Positions 9,002-17,507 of a stretch of DNA of 64,000 nt are shown here, in pieces. Source of the DNA: Kroppenstedtia eburnea (GTDB lineage: Bacteria; Bacillota; Bacilli; Thermoactinomycetales; DSM-45169); the NCBI RefSeq assembly GCF_013282215.1, contig NZ_CP048103.1, positions 372,001 to 436,000 of the forward strand, written 5' to 3'. Position numbers and translations under genes: made by a program. Positions within the stretch are counted from its first letter, which is position 1; every line of letters begins with the position of its first letter. Under the pieces are notes generated by a model. The model was not told where the DNA came from and did no database searches. It saw nothing but the letters and a program-made list of their open reading frames with translations.

Positions 9002-10335
9002 GTCGTGGGGAGCCGGTTCTCCCGGAAAAATTGTGGCAGGTGATCCCGATGGGCTTCCAACATCTCATCCAGGATCTGTTTGGCCACGGTGTCTGAGGGG
9101 ACCAGGGGATTGATCGTCATGGCCAACAGGGCCTGGTGATAATCCCCGGTGACGGCAGCCTCGATCGCGACCCGTTCAAAGGATTTGATCTGCTGAACCA
9201 AGCCGCGGACCGCCACGGGAAGCTCGCCGACGGTGAGGGGCCGGGGGCCTTCCCGGGTGATCACACAGTTAACCTCCACTGCCGACTCGGGGGGGATGCC
9301 GGCGATGGTGCCGTTGTTGCGGACGTTGACCGGTTGGATATCCCCTGTGTCGTTGTGGATGGAGTGGATCAAACTGCAAGCCGCATCACTGTAATAGGCA
9401 CCCCCGCGTTTTTCCAGTTGCGGCGGTTTGATGTTCAGGTCGGGATCTTTGTACAGTTCAAAGAGATCCTGCTCCAACTGTTTCACCACTTCGGCCCGGG
9501 TCCCCTTCTCCTGTGCGGCTTCCTTTTCTTCTTTCAGGATCTTGTCGGTCTGGTAGTAATAGCGGTGATAGGGACAAGGCAACAATCGCAACCCTTTGAT
9601 AAAGTCGGGCTCCCAACCGAGATCGACGATATTTTCCATGGTGACGCCGGATTTTTCTCCGCTGGTCAGCTGTTCCAGCAAGCGGTCGGTGATATTTCTG
9701 CCATCGAGATACACATGAAGACCGAACACCATATGGTTCAAACCGGCGAAATCGATCTGAACGCGATCCGCCTCCACATCGAGGAGTTTGGCGACGCCCA
9801 TGCGCATGCCGATGGGAACGTTGCACAGACCGACGACTTTTTGGATGTTGCTGTACCGGAGGACGGCCTCGGTGATCATCCCGGCGGGATTGGAGAAGTT
9901 GATCATCCACGCCTGTGGACACAGCTCTTCCATCTCCCGGGCGATGTCGAGGATGACCGGGATGGTGCGAAGGCCCTTCATCAATCCCCCCGGGCCGTTG
10001 GTTTCCTGTCCGATCACCCCGTATTTCAGGGGGATCTGTTCATCCTTGATCCGGGCTTCCAACAATCCGACGCGGATCTGTGTGGTCACGAAGTCGGCAT
10101 CCTTCAATGCTTCCCGTCGGTCCAGGGTGAGATGGATCTTCATCGGGATCCCGGCTTTCTCCACCATTCGCCGGGCCAGTGCACCGACGATGTTCAGCTT
10201 TTTCTCCCCTTCCGGAATGTCGACCAGCCACAGCTCCCGTACCGGAAGTTCGTCATACCGTTTGATAAATCCCTCCACCAATTCGGGAGTGTAGCTGGAT
10301 CCTCCGCCGATGGTGGCAATTTTCAGCCCCTTCAT
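8998..10335 (-). CDS. licH: 6-phospho-beta-glucosidase, glycoside hydrolase family 4
   Basis: A 445-residue GH4 enzyme. The N-terminal Rossmann motif [17 protein letters not shown] binds NAD+. The manganese-ligand motif GLCNVPIG (Cys ~174) and the His in GLNHMVFG (~203) are present, as are GQETNGPGG and [10 protein letters not shown]4 enzymes cleave phosphorylated beta-glucosides by an NAD+/Mn2+-dependent redox-elimination route in the cytoplasm. It is the last gene of the PTS operon and its start overlaps the EIIA gene by 4 bases. Its TAA lies within the end of a repeat element, so its last few residues (...RLPTT) may not be ancestral. Confidence 0.93.
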   Translation of the reverse strand: MKGLKIATIGGGSSYTPELVEGFIKRYDELPVRELWLVDIPEGEKKLNIVGALARRMVEKAGIPMKIHLTLDRREALKDADFVTTQIRVGLLEARIKDEQIPLKYGVIGQETNGPGGLMKGLRTIPVILDIAREMEELCPQAWMINFSNPAGMITEAVLRYSNIQKVVGLCNVPIGMRMGVAKLLDVEADRVQIDFAGLNHMVFGLHVYLDGRNITDRLLEQLTSGEKSGVTMENIVDLGWEPDFIKGLRLLPCPYHRYYYQTDKILKEEKEAAQEKGTRAEVVKQLEQDLFELYKDPDLNIKPPQLEKRGGAYYSDAACSLIHSIHNDTGDIQPVNVRNNGTIAGIPPESAVEVNCVITREGPRPLTVGELPVAVRGLVQQIKSFERVAIEAAVTGDYHQALLAMTINPLVPSDTVAKQILDEMLEAHRDHLPQFFRENRLPTT

Positions 10336-10664
10336 CTTTGAACACCTCCGGAAATATGAATCCCTTCATACAGATCGACAAACTCCGCGGCGAGGTCCTT
10401 GATGGAGATGGCATTCATCAGATGATCCTGTGCATGTACCATCAACAAGGTGATCGGCTGGGGATCTCCGCCGGCTTCCCGTTGAATCAAAGTGGTCTGA
10501 ATCCGGTGGGCTTTAATAATCTCTTCCCCGGCTTGGTCCAGTTTGCTGCGCGCGTTGACAAAGTCCCCTTTTTTTGCAAAGCTGATCGCTTCCATGGCGC
10601 AACTCCGTGCGTTGCCCCCGTACAGGATCATTTCAAATACGGTTTCCTCTGAAGATGCATCCAT
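10332..10664 (-). CDS. licA: PTS lactose/cellobiose-family EIIA component
   Basis: About 110 residues starting at an ATG ([13 protein letters not shown]) that has GGGGAG 7 bases upstream; a longer GTG start at 10685 lacks one. The EIIA-Lac fold is a helical bundle. The phosphorylation site is His77 in [16 protein letters not shown] passes phosphate from HPr to EIIB. It lies between chbG and licH in the operon. Confidence 0.92.
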   Translation of the reverse strand: MDASSEETVFEMILYGGNARSCAMEAISFAKKGDFVNARSKLDQAGEEIIKAHRIQTTLIQREAGGDPQPITLLMVHAQDHLMNAISIKDLAAEFVDLYEGIHISGGVQR

Positions 10665-10686
10665 CGGCTTTCTCCCCTTATCCACA

Positions 10687-11427
10687 TCAGACTTCTTTGT
10701 ATGAAATCAATTCCAACCCCTGTGTCCGGATCCAATCTTTGATTTCAGGATCGGTCAAGATGGCCAGCTCTTTTGCCCGCGGCAGGGCATAGGAGCTGCC
10801 GGTGAGCAGATCATGGTCGAGATAGGCGGGATGACACATGATTTCCGCGGTTTCAACAGTTGTCCCCCGCTCCAGGATCCGCCGAAGTCCGGCCTTCGTC
10901 ACTCCGTCCCCGTAGAAATCAGGGAAGAAGGTATCCGTTGTTTTAAGCTCCCGGTTTGTCATGTGCCGGGGATCGGCGGAAATTTTGCGGACCGGCAGGC
11001 GATACTGTTTGGCCAACTTCAGGACGATGGGAGCCACTTTTTCGTGGCTGTGGACATGATGGTGACTGTCGAGGTGAGTCGGTTTCAGTCCGAGAGAGAA
11101 AAAGGCTTCCACCTGTCTGGTCAATTCCCGTTCAATGTGCTCCGGTTCGGCCACCTTCTCCAGTTCCTTCCCGGATCGAAAGAGGCCTTGGTCATCCACC
11201 AAGGAGGGTACATCCTCGCACAAGGGGGCGCCACATGTCAGCACCAGATGAATCCCGACACCCAGATCCGGATGTGCCTTGGCCAGCATGGCGGCATGTT
11301 CGGCCCCCGGCATATTGGTCATCAGAGTGGTGGAGGTGACCACCCCGTTTTTGAAACTTTCCAGGATTCCCAGATTGACTCCCTTGGAATATCCGAAGTC
11401 ATCGGCGTTGATAATCAGTCGGGTCAT
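10687..11427 (-). CDS. chbG: ChbG/YdjC carbohydrate deacetylase
   Basis: A 246-residue YdjC-family protein starting at [18 protein letters not shown]. The catalytic/metal motif NADDFG is at residues 7-12, followed by [23 protein letters not shown] (metal-binding His residues) and EIMCHPAY. The family removes acetyl groups from chitooligosaccharides such as diacetylchitobiose phosphate. It lies between EIIC and EIIA in the PTS operon, which suggests that the transported sugar may be an acetylated disaccharide such as chitobiose rather than only cellobiose. The reading frame upstream stays open into the EIIC gene only because that gene is frameshifted. Confidence 0.9.
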   Translation of the reverse strand: MTRLIINADDFGYSKGVNLGILESFKNGVVTSTTLMTNMPGAEHAAMLAKAHPDLGVGIHLVLTCGAPLCEDVPSLVDDQGLFRSGKELEKVAEPEHIERELTRQVEAFFSLGLKPTHLDSHHHVHSHEKVAPIVLKLAKQYRLPVRKISADPRHMTNRELKTTDTFFPDFYGDGVTKAGLRRILERGTTVETAEIMCHPAYLDHDLLTGSSYALPRAKELAILTDPEIKDWIRTQGLELISYKEV

Positions 11428-11441
11428 ACCACACCCACTTT

Positions 11442-12786
11442 CTACACAGCTGCTTGATTGGAGGATTGCTCCATTCCTTGCTCTTCCTTCAGTTTTTGTT
11501 TGTCCCAGATCCTCAGGAAAGGATAGTAGAGAACGATGGCGATGACAAAGTTGATGGCTTGCAAGACAATGCCGGATATTTTCCCGCCGGTGGCCAAGTA
11601 ACCGCTGATCAGAGGCGGGGTCGTCAAGGGGAACCGCCACGCCGCTGGGTTTGGCGACGAGGCCGGTGGACATGGCCACATAGGTGGTCACTGTCAGCAC
11701 GAGGGGGATCAGCACAAAGGGAATAATCAACAAGGGATTCAACACAATCGGCATACCGAAGGTGATCGGCTCATTAATATTGAAGATCCCCGGCCCGATG
11801 GCGAGGCGGCCCAAGCTTTTCACCTGGGTGCTCCTTGCCCGAAGAATCATGACCACCACCAAGGCGAGAGTGGCACCGGAGCCCCCGATATAGACCCAAA
11901 GATCAAAAAATTGGGTTGTGATCACATTGGGTAAATCTGCGGAGGGATCCGCCTGGAACACTTTTCGGTTCTCGTCCATCAGGGAAAGCCAGATCGGCCC
12001 CATCACTCCACCTACGATGGTGGCGCCATGCAAACCCGAAGACCACAGGAGATGAACCAGCAATACGGCGATGAGAGCCCCGATCAGACTGCCGCCCAGC
12101 AGTCCCAAGGGTTTGCTGAGCATTGTGGAGACCACATTGTGAATGCTTTCGAAGGAAGTGAGTTCGATCAACAGGCGGATCGCCCACACCACCAAAATGA
12201 CCACCAGACCGGGAATCAGGGCGACGAAGGATCTGGCAACCGCCGGCGGCACCCCTTCCGGCATCTTGATGACGATGTTTTTCTGAATGATATAACGGTA
12301 AATTTCCGTTGCGACCAGTCCCAGCAGCATCGCCACAAACAAGCCTTGGCTGCCCATGAACTGAACCGGGATCACTCCGCCGACATCAATGGCATCCTTG
12401 GTCCCATCCGGAGTGAAGGACAAGGTGTACGGGGTGGCCAGCAAAAAGGCCGACACGGAAATGGCACCCGCCGACACCGGATCGACTTTGTATTTTTCCG
12501 CCAGCCGGTACGCGACACCAAAACTGACGATCAGTGCCATAATGTCAAAGGTGGCGTTCACCGGATATAACAGTTTGGTCTGCCATTCCTCACCGAAGAC
12601 ATCCGCCATAAATTCCGGGTAGCCCGGGATCGGCAGGGCGGCCACCACCAAGAAGATGGATCCGATAATCAACAGGGGCATGGCCAGAACCAGTCCATCA
12701 CGAATCGCTTGCAAATGCCTCTGCTCGGCAATTCTCCCCGCAATGGGCATCACGTTTTTTTCTAAAAAACCCACCAGACCTCCCAC
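11442..12786 (-). pseudogene. licC: PTS cellobiose-family EIIC permease, frameshifted near the C-terminus
   Basis: The first ~384 codons encode a standard EIIC of the Lac/cellobiose family with about ten membrane segments; typical motifs are LWSSGLHGATIVGGVM, GPGIFNINEPITFGMPIVLNP and VAKPSGVAVP. The frame then breaks. The expected continuation TTPPLISGYLATGGKISG...NQAAV lies one frame over and ends at 11442. Removing one base at the GGGG run 11628-11631 (CCCC on the coding strand) gives a 447-residue protein. As it stands, the ribosome would read into the downstream chbG frame and make a 699-residue hybrid. This is either a sequencing error or a lesion that inactivates sugar uptake. Confidence 0.88.
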
Positions 12787-12799
12787 AGGAAATCCCTCC

Positions 12800-13102
12800 T
12801 TATTTCATCAGGTTGATGGCAAACTCCAGCACTCTCTTTCCGTCCACTCTCCCGTAATCCGCCGGGTTGATGACATCCACCGGGATCCCTTGTTGATCCG
12901 CCGCTTTTTTCAACAGCGGCAGCTTATAGCGGATCTGGGGACCCACCAGCAATACGTTGGCATCTTGGAGATGAGTGTTCACTTCATCCGCCGAAACCGC
13001 CCATATTTTTGCCTCGACCCCCTTCTCCTTGGCGGCTTGTTCCATCCGTGACACCAATAAGCTCGTCGACATTCCCGCTGCACAGCACAACAAAATATTC
13101 AC
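12800..13102 (-). CDS. licB: PTS lactose/cellobiose-family EIIB component
   Basis: A 100-residue EIIB. The phosphocysteine loop is at the N-terminus ([14 protein letters not shown], active Cys7), and the conserved [13 protein letters not shown] follows. It receives phosphate from EIIA and passes it to the sugar entering through EIIC. It is the first gene of the operon, directly behind a sigma-54 promoter. Confidence 0.94.
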   Translation of the reverse strand: MNILLCCAAGMSTSLLVSRMEQAAKEKGVEAKIWAVSADEVNTHLQDANVLLVGPQIRYKLPLLKKAADQQGIPVDVINPADYGRVDGKRVLEFAINLMK

Positions 13103-13140
13103 TGAACATTCCTCCTTCTCAGGTGCACTTTATTTATTAG

Positions 13141-13156
13141 AGCAAAAGATGTGCCA
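13141..13156 (-). promoter_or_regulatory. Sigma-54 promoter of the PTS operon
   Basis: On the minus strand TGGCAC, five bases, TTGCT matches the -24/-12 consensus exactly (TGGCAC-N5-TTGCW). It lies ~40 bases before licB. The activator gene just upstream encodes a GAFTGA-containing AAA+ domain, the feature that contacts sigma-54, so the pairing is well supported. A partial inverted repeat around 13190-13220 is a possible activator site. Confidence 0.9.
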
Positions 13157-13246
13157 ACCTTATTGGAGCCTGTGGGAGGCCGATGGTTTCACTACTGTGT
13201 AAAATGTGTCATCAGTGTGTCGCTGAAGGGACCCCTTGTGTACACT

Positions 13247-15898
13247 CTATGAAGAAGTCCGCTTGGAAGAATCGAAAAAACTCATCATGTAACAGATTTC
13301 GTCATCGGACAACTGAATGCGGTAGGTGGTCTCCAGTCTGCTCAACACGTTCCGTGTGGTGGTGTAAAGAGAGGGATGGGATCGGATGTATTCCTCCTTG
13401 TTTTTGAAGATGACCGTTGAATCCCCGGCAAGCAGACGATCCACCATACAACAGGCGTGAAGCACCATCCCGATCAGATCCTTGGTGGGAACGGAGACCT
13501 TCAGCCGCTGTTGAAGTTCCTCAAAGCAACTCTTGACATCGGGGACCACCTGGCCCGGATCCGCATGCAACAGATGGTGTTGCAGTGTATCGGCCATTTT
13601 GTCATAAGCTTCTTCTGTGTCGATCAGGTGCTGAATCCGCTCGATCCCTTGGAGGTGGATCACCTCATCCATATGAAATTGCCGCAGATCCAGCCGGACG
13701 AAAAAGTCGCTCACGATGCATACAATCGGTCTGGACTGTTTCAGGTGCAAAAGTTTCCGTTCCAGCTCCTCCCGGTCGGTACTCTCCAGGTAAATAATTT
13801 CCAGTCCGTCGGGATCAAAGCTTAAATGTTTTGTCAACACCTTCTGAATGGTATGAGGGTCGCCGTGACCCGATGAACACATCGTCACGATGGCCCGTTT
13901 GTTCCCTCTGTCACTCCCGTTTTTCAAGGGTGGGTCCGAATCGAAGAGAGTGAGCTGTTTGATGTCATCCACCAACTGTTCCAGGGAGTATCCGAGGATG
14001 GCTTTTCTGGTCGCTTCCAATACGTGAGGCGTACTCACCATCGGGAGGGTTCGGATCGGGATCCCGAGCTCCCCTTCCAACATTTCGCCGAAGGTCATCA
14101 GCGATCCCATGTCCACCATCAACAACACCCCCCTGTCGGTGGCATGCTTTTTCAGATGGTTTTTGGTTTGCTCATAGATCTCGATCGGATCCATATGAAG
14201 AGGCATATCGATGGCAGCCGGCCCCTCGGTACCCAACAGTTCCCGGGTGACCTCCGCCATCGTGGTTGCACCGCTGTTGCCGTGGCTGATCACCAGGATG
14301 TGCACACTCTCCTCCGCATCCTCCGCGTCCGCATCATCGAGCACAAAAAACATGGTGAGGAATCCGGCCTCATCGATGGGGACGTCCACCCCCGTCTTTT
14401 CCTCAATCATTTTTATGCAATCCAAGGCCACACCAAACTCTTCCTTGTACATTCGCCGCAGGTGGTTGAGCTGCGGATTGACGATGGTTTTTCCGTTTTC
14501 GATACGCTGAATGGAAGTCTGGATATGCAGAGCCAGCCCTTGCATCACTTTTTCGCTCAACTTGGTGCCCAGCTTTGCTTCCGCATAACGGACAATCTTT
14601 TCCGTCAGTCCGATCATGGCGGGGTTGACCAGCTTGGCCAGGTTGCCTTTCCCCAGCTTCCGGTTCATCCTTTTGAAATACTGTGTAAAGTAGTTTTCGA
14701 TATCGATTGCCATCAGCGAATGGAGTTCGTCCTCCTGCAGGCCGCGTGATTTCAGTTCGTTGTATCTCTTTTCAATTTTTTTGTAGACGGAGGGGGAAGG
14801 ATCCTCCGGTGCCACGGCAAATAGCGTATCCGCCTGCCGGGGATGAAACAGATACAGACCGTCATGAATATCCACCCTCTTCCGGGATCCTTTGCTCAAA
14901 AGGAGCCCCTCTTTCGCAACGGGGGGCAGATCGGAGCTGTGGATCTGGACACGCCCTTTTTTGGCACTGACGAAGTCGGCGTACACTTTGGCGCAGGTGA
15001 GCTGAATATCGGTTTTCAGCTGACCGATGTTGTTCAGGCAAGGATAATACAATAAGGCCCGAATCGTGTTGGCTGAGACATGGATCTCTTTTCCCAGGCG
15101 AATCGCCTCTTCCTTGAAAAAATGCAACACCAGCCGATACCGCTCCTCCACGCTCCGTTCTCTCAGGGGTGGAATCCGGATCACCATGGGGATCCGTCTC
15201 TTGAACGTCCGCAACAGGCCGGAGTCCGTGTCCTCGGTGGTGGCGGCGATCAGGAGCACCCGGGCATTTCTCTCCGTTTCCGACTCTCCCAGACGGCGAT
15301 AACTTCCTTTATCGATCAATGTGAATAACATTTCCTGTCCTTCGGCGGGCAGACGGTGAACTTCATCCAAAAACAGAATCCCGCCATGCGCTTTTTCGAT
15401 CATCCCTTTCTGTTCGCGGGCTCCGGTGAAGGCCCCCCGATGAACACCGAATAACTGACCCAGCAGCAACTGGGGGTTGTTCGCGTAATCGGCGCAGTTA
15501 AAGATGACGAAGGGAGCATCATCAGCCAGCCTGTCCACTTCAATGGCATAGCGGTGCAAACATTCCGCCAACATCGATTTGCCGACACCGGTTTCACCCA
15601 AAAGGAGGATGTGCATACCGTGGGGCGGATAGAGAAGTGCCGCCTTTCCTTGTTGGATCACGTTTTTCAAACTGCCGTCAACTCCCAGCAACCGATCCAG
15701 AGTGGTCCGGGCCGGCGGGGAATACTCCCGCCCGGCAGCCGTGAAGAGGACCGGTCTTCCCGCCCTTTTGACCACCTTTCCCTCCCGCCACAGCTGGTTC
15801 AACAGACGACTCACATTGGCCCGGTCCAACTCCAACAAATCAGCCAGTTCGCCGGCACTGATCTCTGTGTTGGCCCCCAACTCATCCAATTTCCGCAA
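13247..15898 (-). CDS. levR: LevR-type sigma-54-dependent activator with PTS regulatory domains
   Basis: An 883-residue LevR/CelR-family regulator. Domains in order: winged helix (~5-60), AAA+ sigma-54 interaction domain (~75-330; Walker A GETGVGKS, sigma-54 contact motif GAFTGA, Walker B GGILFLDEVH), PRD1 (~420-520), an EIIA-mannose-like domain (~545-670; VISHGNSG), an EIIB-like domain (~690-770; VTMCSSGHG) and PRD2 (~780-880). Phosphorylation of these domains by the PTS sets activity. The TTG at 15898 has AGGAAAGAG upstream. A CTG at 15952, eight bases after a stronger AAGGAGG, is in frame and would add 18 residues that extend the N-terminal helix. Confidence 0.92.
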   Translation of the reverse strand: MRKLDELGANTEISAGELADLLELDRANVSRLLNQLWREGKVVKRAGRPVLFTAAGREYSPPARTTLDRLLGVDGSLKNVIQQGKAALLYPPHGMHILLLGETGVGKSMLAECLHRYAIEVDRLADDAPFVIFNCADYANNPQLLLGQLFGVHRGAFTGAREQKGMIEKAHGGILFLDEVHRLPAEGQEMLFTLIDKGSYRRLGESETERNARVLLIAATTEDTDSGLLRTFKRRIPMVIRIPPLRERSVEERYRLVLHFFKEEAIRLGKEIHVSANTIRALLYYPCLNNIGQLKTDIQLTCAKVYADFVSAKKGRVQIHSSDLPPVAKEGLLLSKGSRKRVDIHDGLYLFHPRQADTLFAVAPEDPSPSVYKKIEKRYNELKSRGLQEDELHSLMAIDIENYFTQYFKRMNRKLGKGNLAKLVNPAMIGLTEKIVRYAEAKLGTKLSEKVMQGLALHIQTSIQRIENGKTIVNPQLNHLRRMYKEEFGVALDCIKMIEEKTGVDVPIDEAGFLTMFFVLDDADAEDAEESVHILVISHGNSGATTMAEVTRELLGTEGPAAIDMPLHMDPIEIYEQTKNHLKKHATDRGVLLMVDMGSLMTFGEMLEGELGIPIRTLPMVSTPHVLEATRKAILGYSLEQLVDDIKQLTLFDSDPPLKNGSDRGNKRAIVTMCSSGHGDPHTIQKVLTKHLSFDPDGLEIIYLESTDREELERKLLHLKQSRPIVCIVSDFFVRLDLRQFHMDEVIHLQGIERIQHLIDTEEAYDKMADTLQHHLLHADPGQVVPDVKSCFEELQQRLKVSVPTKDLIGMVLHACCMVDRLLAGDSTVIFKNKEEYIRSHPSLYTTTRNVLSRLETTYRIQLSDDEICYMMSFFDSSKRTSS

Positions 15899-15952
15899 TA
15901 TGATCTCTTTCCTGCTCAGAGCAGGCTTGATGGGTTCTCGATGATTGGACAG

Positions 15953-16277
15953 CTCTCTTCCCTCCTTAAAGCCCGGCTGTTGACAATTTCTCCATCACCG
16001 GGTGAAGTCCTTTTCACCGAGGGCACTTGGCGGGAGGATCCAGGGCCCGGGTGACGAACTCGATTGGGAACAAGTCCATCGTGGGGGTTAATAGAATCGA
16101 AAGGATCGAACCGGATGAAAAAGATGGTTTCCCCAAACAAAAGGCATCCAGCGAAGGGATGTCTTTTGTATGGTGGAGAAGGTTGAATGAACGGTTCGTG
16201 ACCGATTTCGTGTTGTATAATGATTCCATACACCCGGCCCGACGGGGATGCGGGGAGAAAAAGCGGGGTGGAAGCAG
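15953..16277. other. Intergenic region upstream of levR
   Basis: Apart from AAGGAGG (15961-15967, minus strand) I see no gene. Positions ~16130-16165 contain a weak inverted repeat (AAAGGCATCC ... GGATGTCTTTTG) that could be a terminator-like hairpin. The segment separates divergently read levR and the small gene at 16278. Confidence 0.4.
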
Positions 16278-16478
16278 ATGCAGAGGGATGACGATCAGGG
16301 GAGAAAGTTGTACCACCACCTGGTGGGCAGGCTGGAACTGACTCCGGAGCAGAAACAGATCCTCTGGGATGAACTGCAAAACTGGTTCGGAACCGACCCG
16401 GAGGAACCCCCGGAGCCACCGGAGACGGAGGAGTCGGCGAAGGAACAGGTTCTGCAACTGATCCAGCGGATGGGATAG
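16278..16478 (+). CDS. Small acidic hypothetical protein
   Basis: A 66-residue protein, MQRDDDQGRKLYHHLVGRLEL..., with a ribosome binding site GGTGGAAGC before the ATG. It consists of a predicted helix (to about residue 37), a proline/glutamate linker (DPEEPPEPPETEE) and a short C-terminal helix (AKEQVLQLIQRMG). No family is recognised. Codon use looks protein-like and the composition is not that of a shadow frame. A start 10 codons further upstream is possible. Confidence 0.5.
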   Translation: MQRDDDQGRKLYHHLVGRLELTPEQKQILWDELQNWFGTDPEEPPEPPETEESAKEQVLQLIQRMG

Positions 16479-16550
16479 AAGGCGGTTTGCGGCATGTGTC
16501 ATCGTTTGCCGCTCAAAACAGTGGGGAGGCAAAAGTCTTTGCAAGAGATT

Positions 16551-16630
16551 GGATCCTTTCCGCCCCCTGCCAAAAAACCAGGTCAAAGCCGAAGGGACAA
16601 GTGTCCTCTTCGGCTGGTATGGCAGGATCC
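16551..16630 (+). repeat. Long imperfect palindrome
   Basis: About 80 bases fold on themselves: GGATCC pairs with GGATCC, CTGCCA with TGGCAG, and the inner AGCCGAAGGGACA with TGTCCTCTTCGGCT around a 2-base loop. No T run follows, so it is not a standard terminator. It may be a structured RNA leader, a recombination site or a decayed mobile element. It does not match the other repeat family in this window. Confidence 0.6.
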
Positions 16631-16697
16631 GATCTTGCTGTCGCTCGTAAAGGAATTGCAAAAAAGTCATTGAAGAAAGGTCCGGACTTCAACAGAT

Positions 16698-16753
16698 GAT
16701 GCCTCGACAGATCAGGTTCCGGGTATACACCCCCAACCAAGCGGGAGGCATCA
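16698..16753 (+). promoter_or_regulatory. Inverted repeat in the leader of the ABC operon
   Basis: GATGCCTC and GAGGCATC close a ~40-base loop that contains TTCCGGGTATACACC. The second arm lies 30 bases before the TTG start of the ATPase gene. It could be a leader hairpin or part of an operator; the GGGTATA core resembles half of the PadR-like operators seen at other exporter genes here. Confidence 0.35.
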
Positions 16754-16781
16754 CAACATCTATATGGGTGGAGGGATCTGT

Positions 16782-17507
16782 TTGATTGAAGTCAAGGGCT
16801 TGGGGAAGCGAAATCGCTCTGATGAACGGTCCGTGGTGAAAGGCGTCAATCTTCGGGTGAAAAAAGGAGAGTTTGTAGCAATCATGGGACCCAGCGGTTC
16901 GGGAAAAAGTACGCTTTTAAACCTTATGGGCGGATTGGATGTACCCGACGAAGGAGAGGTGATCCTGGATGGTTTGCCACTCCATTCTATGCCGGAAAAA
17001 CGTCGGACGTTGATCAGGCGGCAAAAGATCGGCTATGTGTTTCAAAACTGTCAACTCCTGCCGATGTTAAATGTGTGGGAAAATATTGCTTTTCCGATGT
17101 TGATGAATCGCTGTCTGCGGGGGGAAATCCAATGGAGGGTTCAGCGGTTGATTGAGTCTTTTGGATTGGAAGGCAAAGAAGACTCATTTCCGAATGAACT
17201 ATCCGGTGGACAACAGTCGCGGGTGGCGATTGCCAGAGCACTGATAATGGAACCCAAAGTGATCTTGGTCGATGAGCCGACGGGAAACTTGGATCGTCAT
17301 CGGGGGCGGGAAGTGCTGGATATTTTATCGCGTCTTCACAGGGAGGAGCAGATGACGATTGTGATGGTCACACATGATTTATCAGTGGCCGGTTTTGCGG
17401 AGCGGATCCTTTTGTATAAGGACGGTCGAATGGAGTCGGAGATCCGGCGGGGGGAGGGGGGGATGGCACATGTTTTGGAAGATTTCTTGGCGAAACTTCA
17501 AGCGTAA
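16782..17507 (+). CDS. ABC transporter ATP-binding protein (MacB/LolD type)
   Basis: About 241 residues starting at TTG (GGAGGG six bases upstream; MIEVKGLGKR). It has Walker A GPSGSGKST, Q-loop YVFQNC, signature LSGGQQSRVAIARAL, Walker B VILVDEPT and a switch His in VTHDLS. It belongs to the ATPase group that works with FtsX-like permeases in mechanotransmission exporters (MacB, LolCDE, BceAB). The permease gene follows and overlaps by 38 bases. A close paralogue is encoded at 51641-52372; the two share almost all motifs, including EKRRTLIRR and the tail HVLEDFL. Confidence 0.9.
   Translation: MIEVKGLGKRNRSDERSVVKGVNLRVKKGEFVAIMGPSGSGKSTLLNLMGGLDVPDEGEVILDGLPLHSMPEKRRTLIRRQKIGYVFQNCQLLPMLNVWENIAFPMLMNRCLRGEIQWRVQRLIESFGLEGKEDSFPNELSGGQQSRVAIARALIMEPKVILVDEPTGNLDRHRGREVLDILSRLHREEQMTIVMVTHDLSVAGFAERILLYKDGRMESEIRRGEGGMAHVLEDFLAKLQA

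Noticed and set aside
8430-9113. Repetitive open frames (MHSPAQVSP and ALTSTSLAR type peptides)
   Set aside because: They exist only because the 51-bp tandem unit is a multiple of three; no ribosome binding site, and all three frames are open over parts of the array.
9136-10341. Long frame antisense to the GH4 gene
   Set aside because: Same shadow effect opposite a clearly recognised enzyme.
10687-12786. Natural EIIC-ChbG fusion protein
   Set aside because: The true EIIC C-terminus is present in another frame and chbG has its own start; a one-base indel explains the joined frame.
16014-16670. 218-codon minus-strand frame upstream of levR
   Set aside because: No ribosome binding site, unlikely composition, and it overlaps a better small gene on the plus strand.
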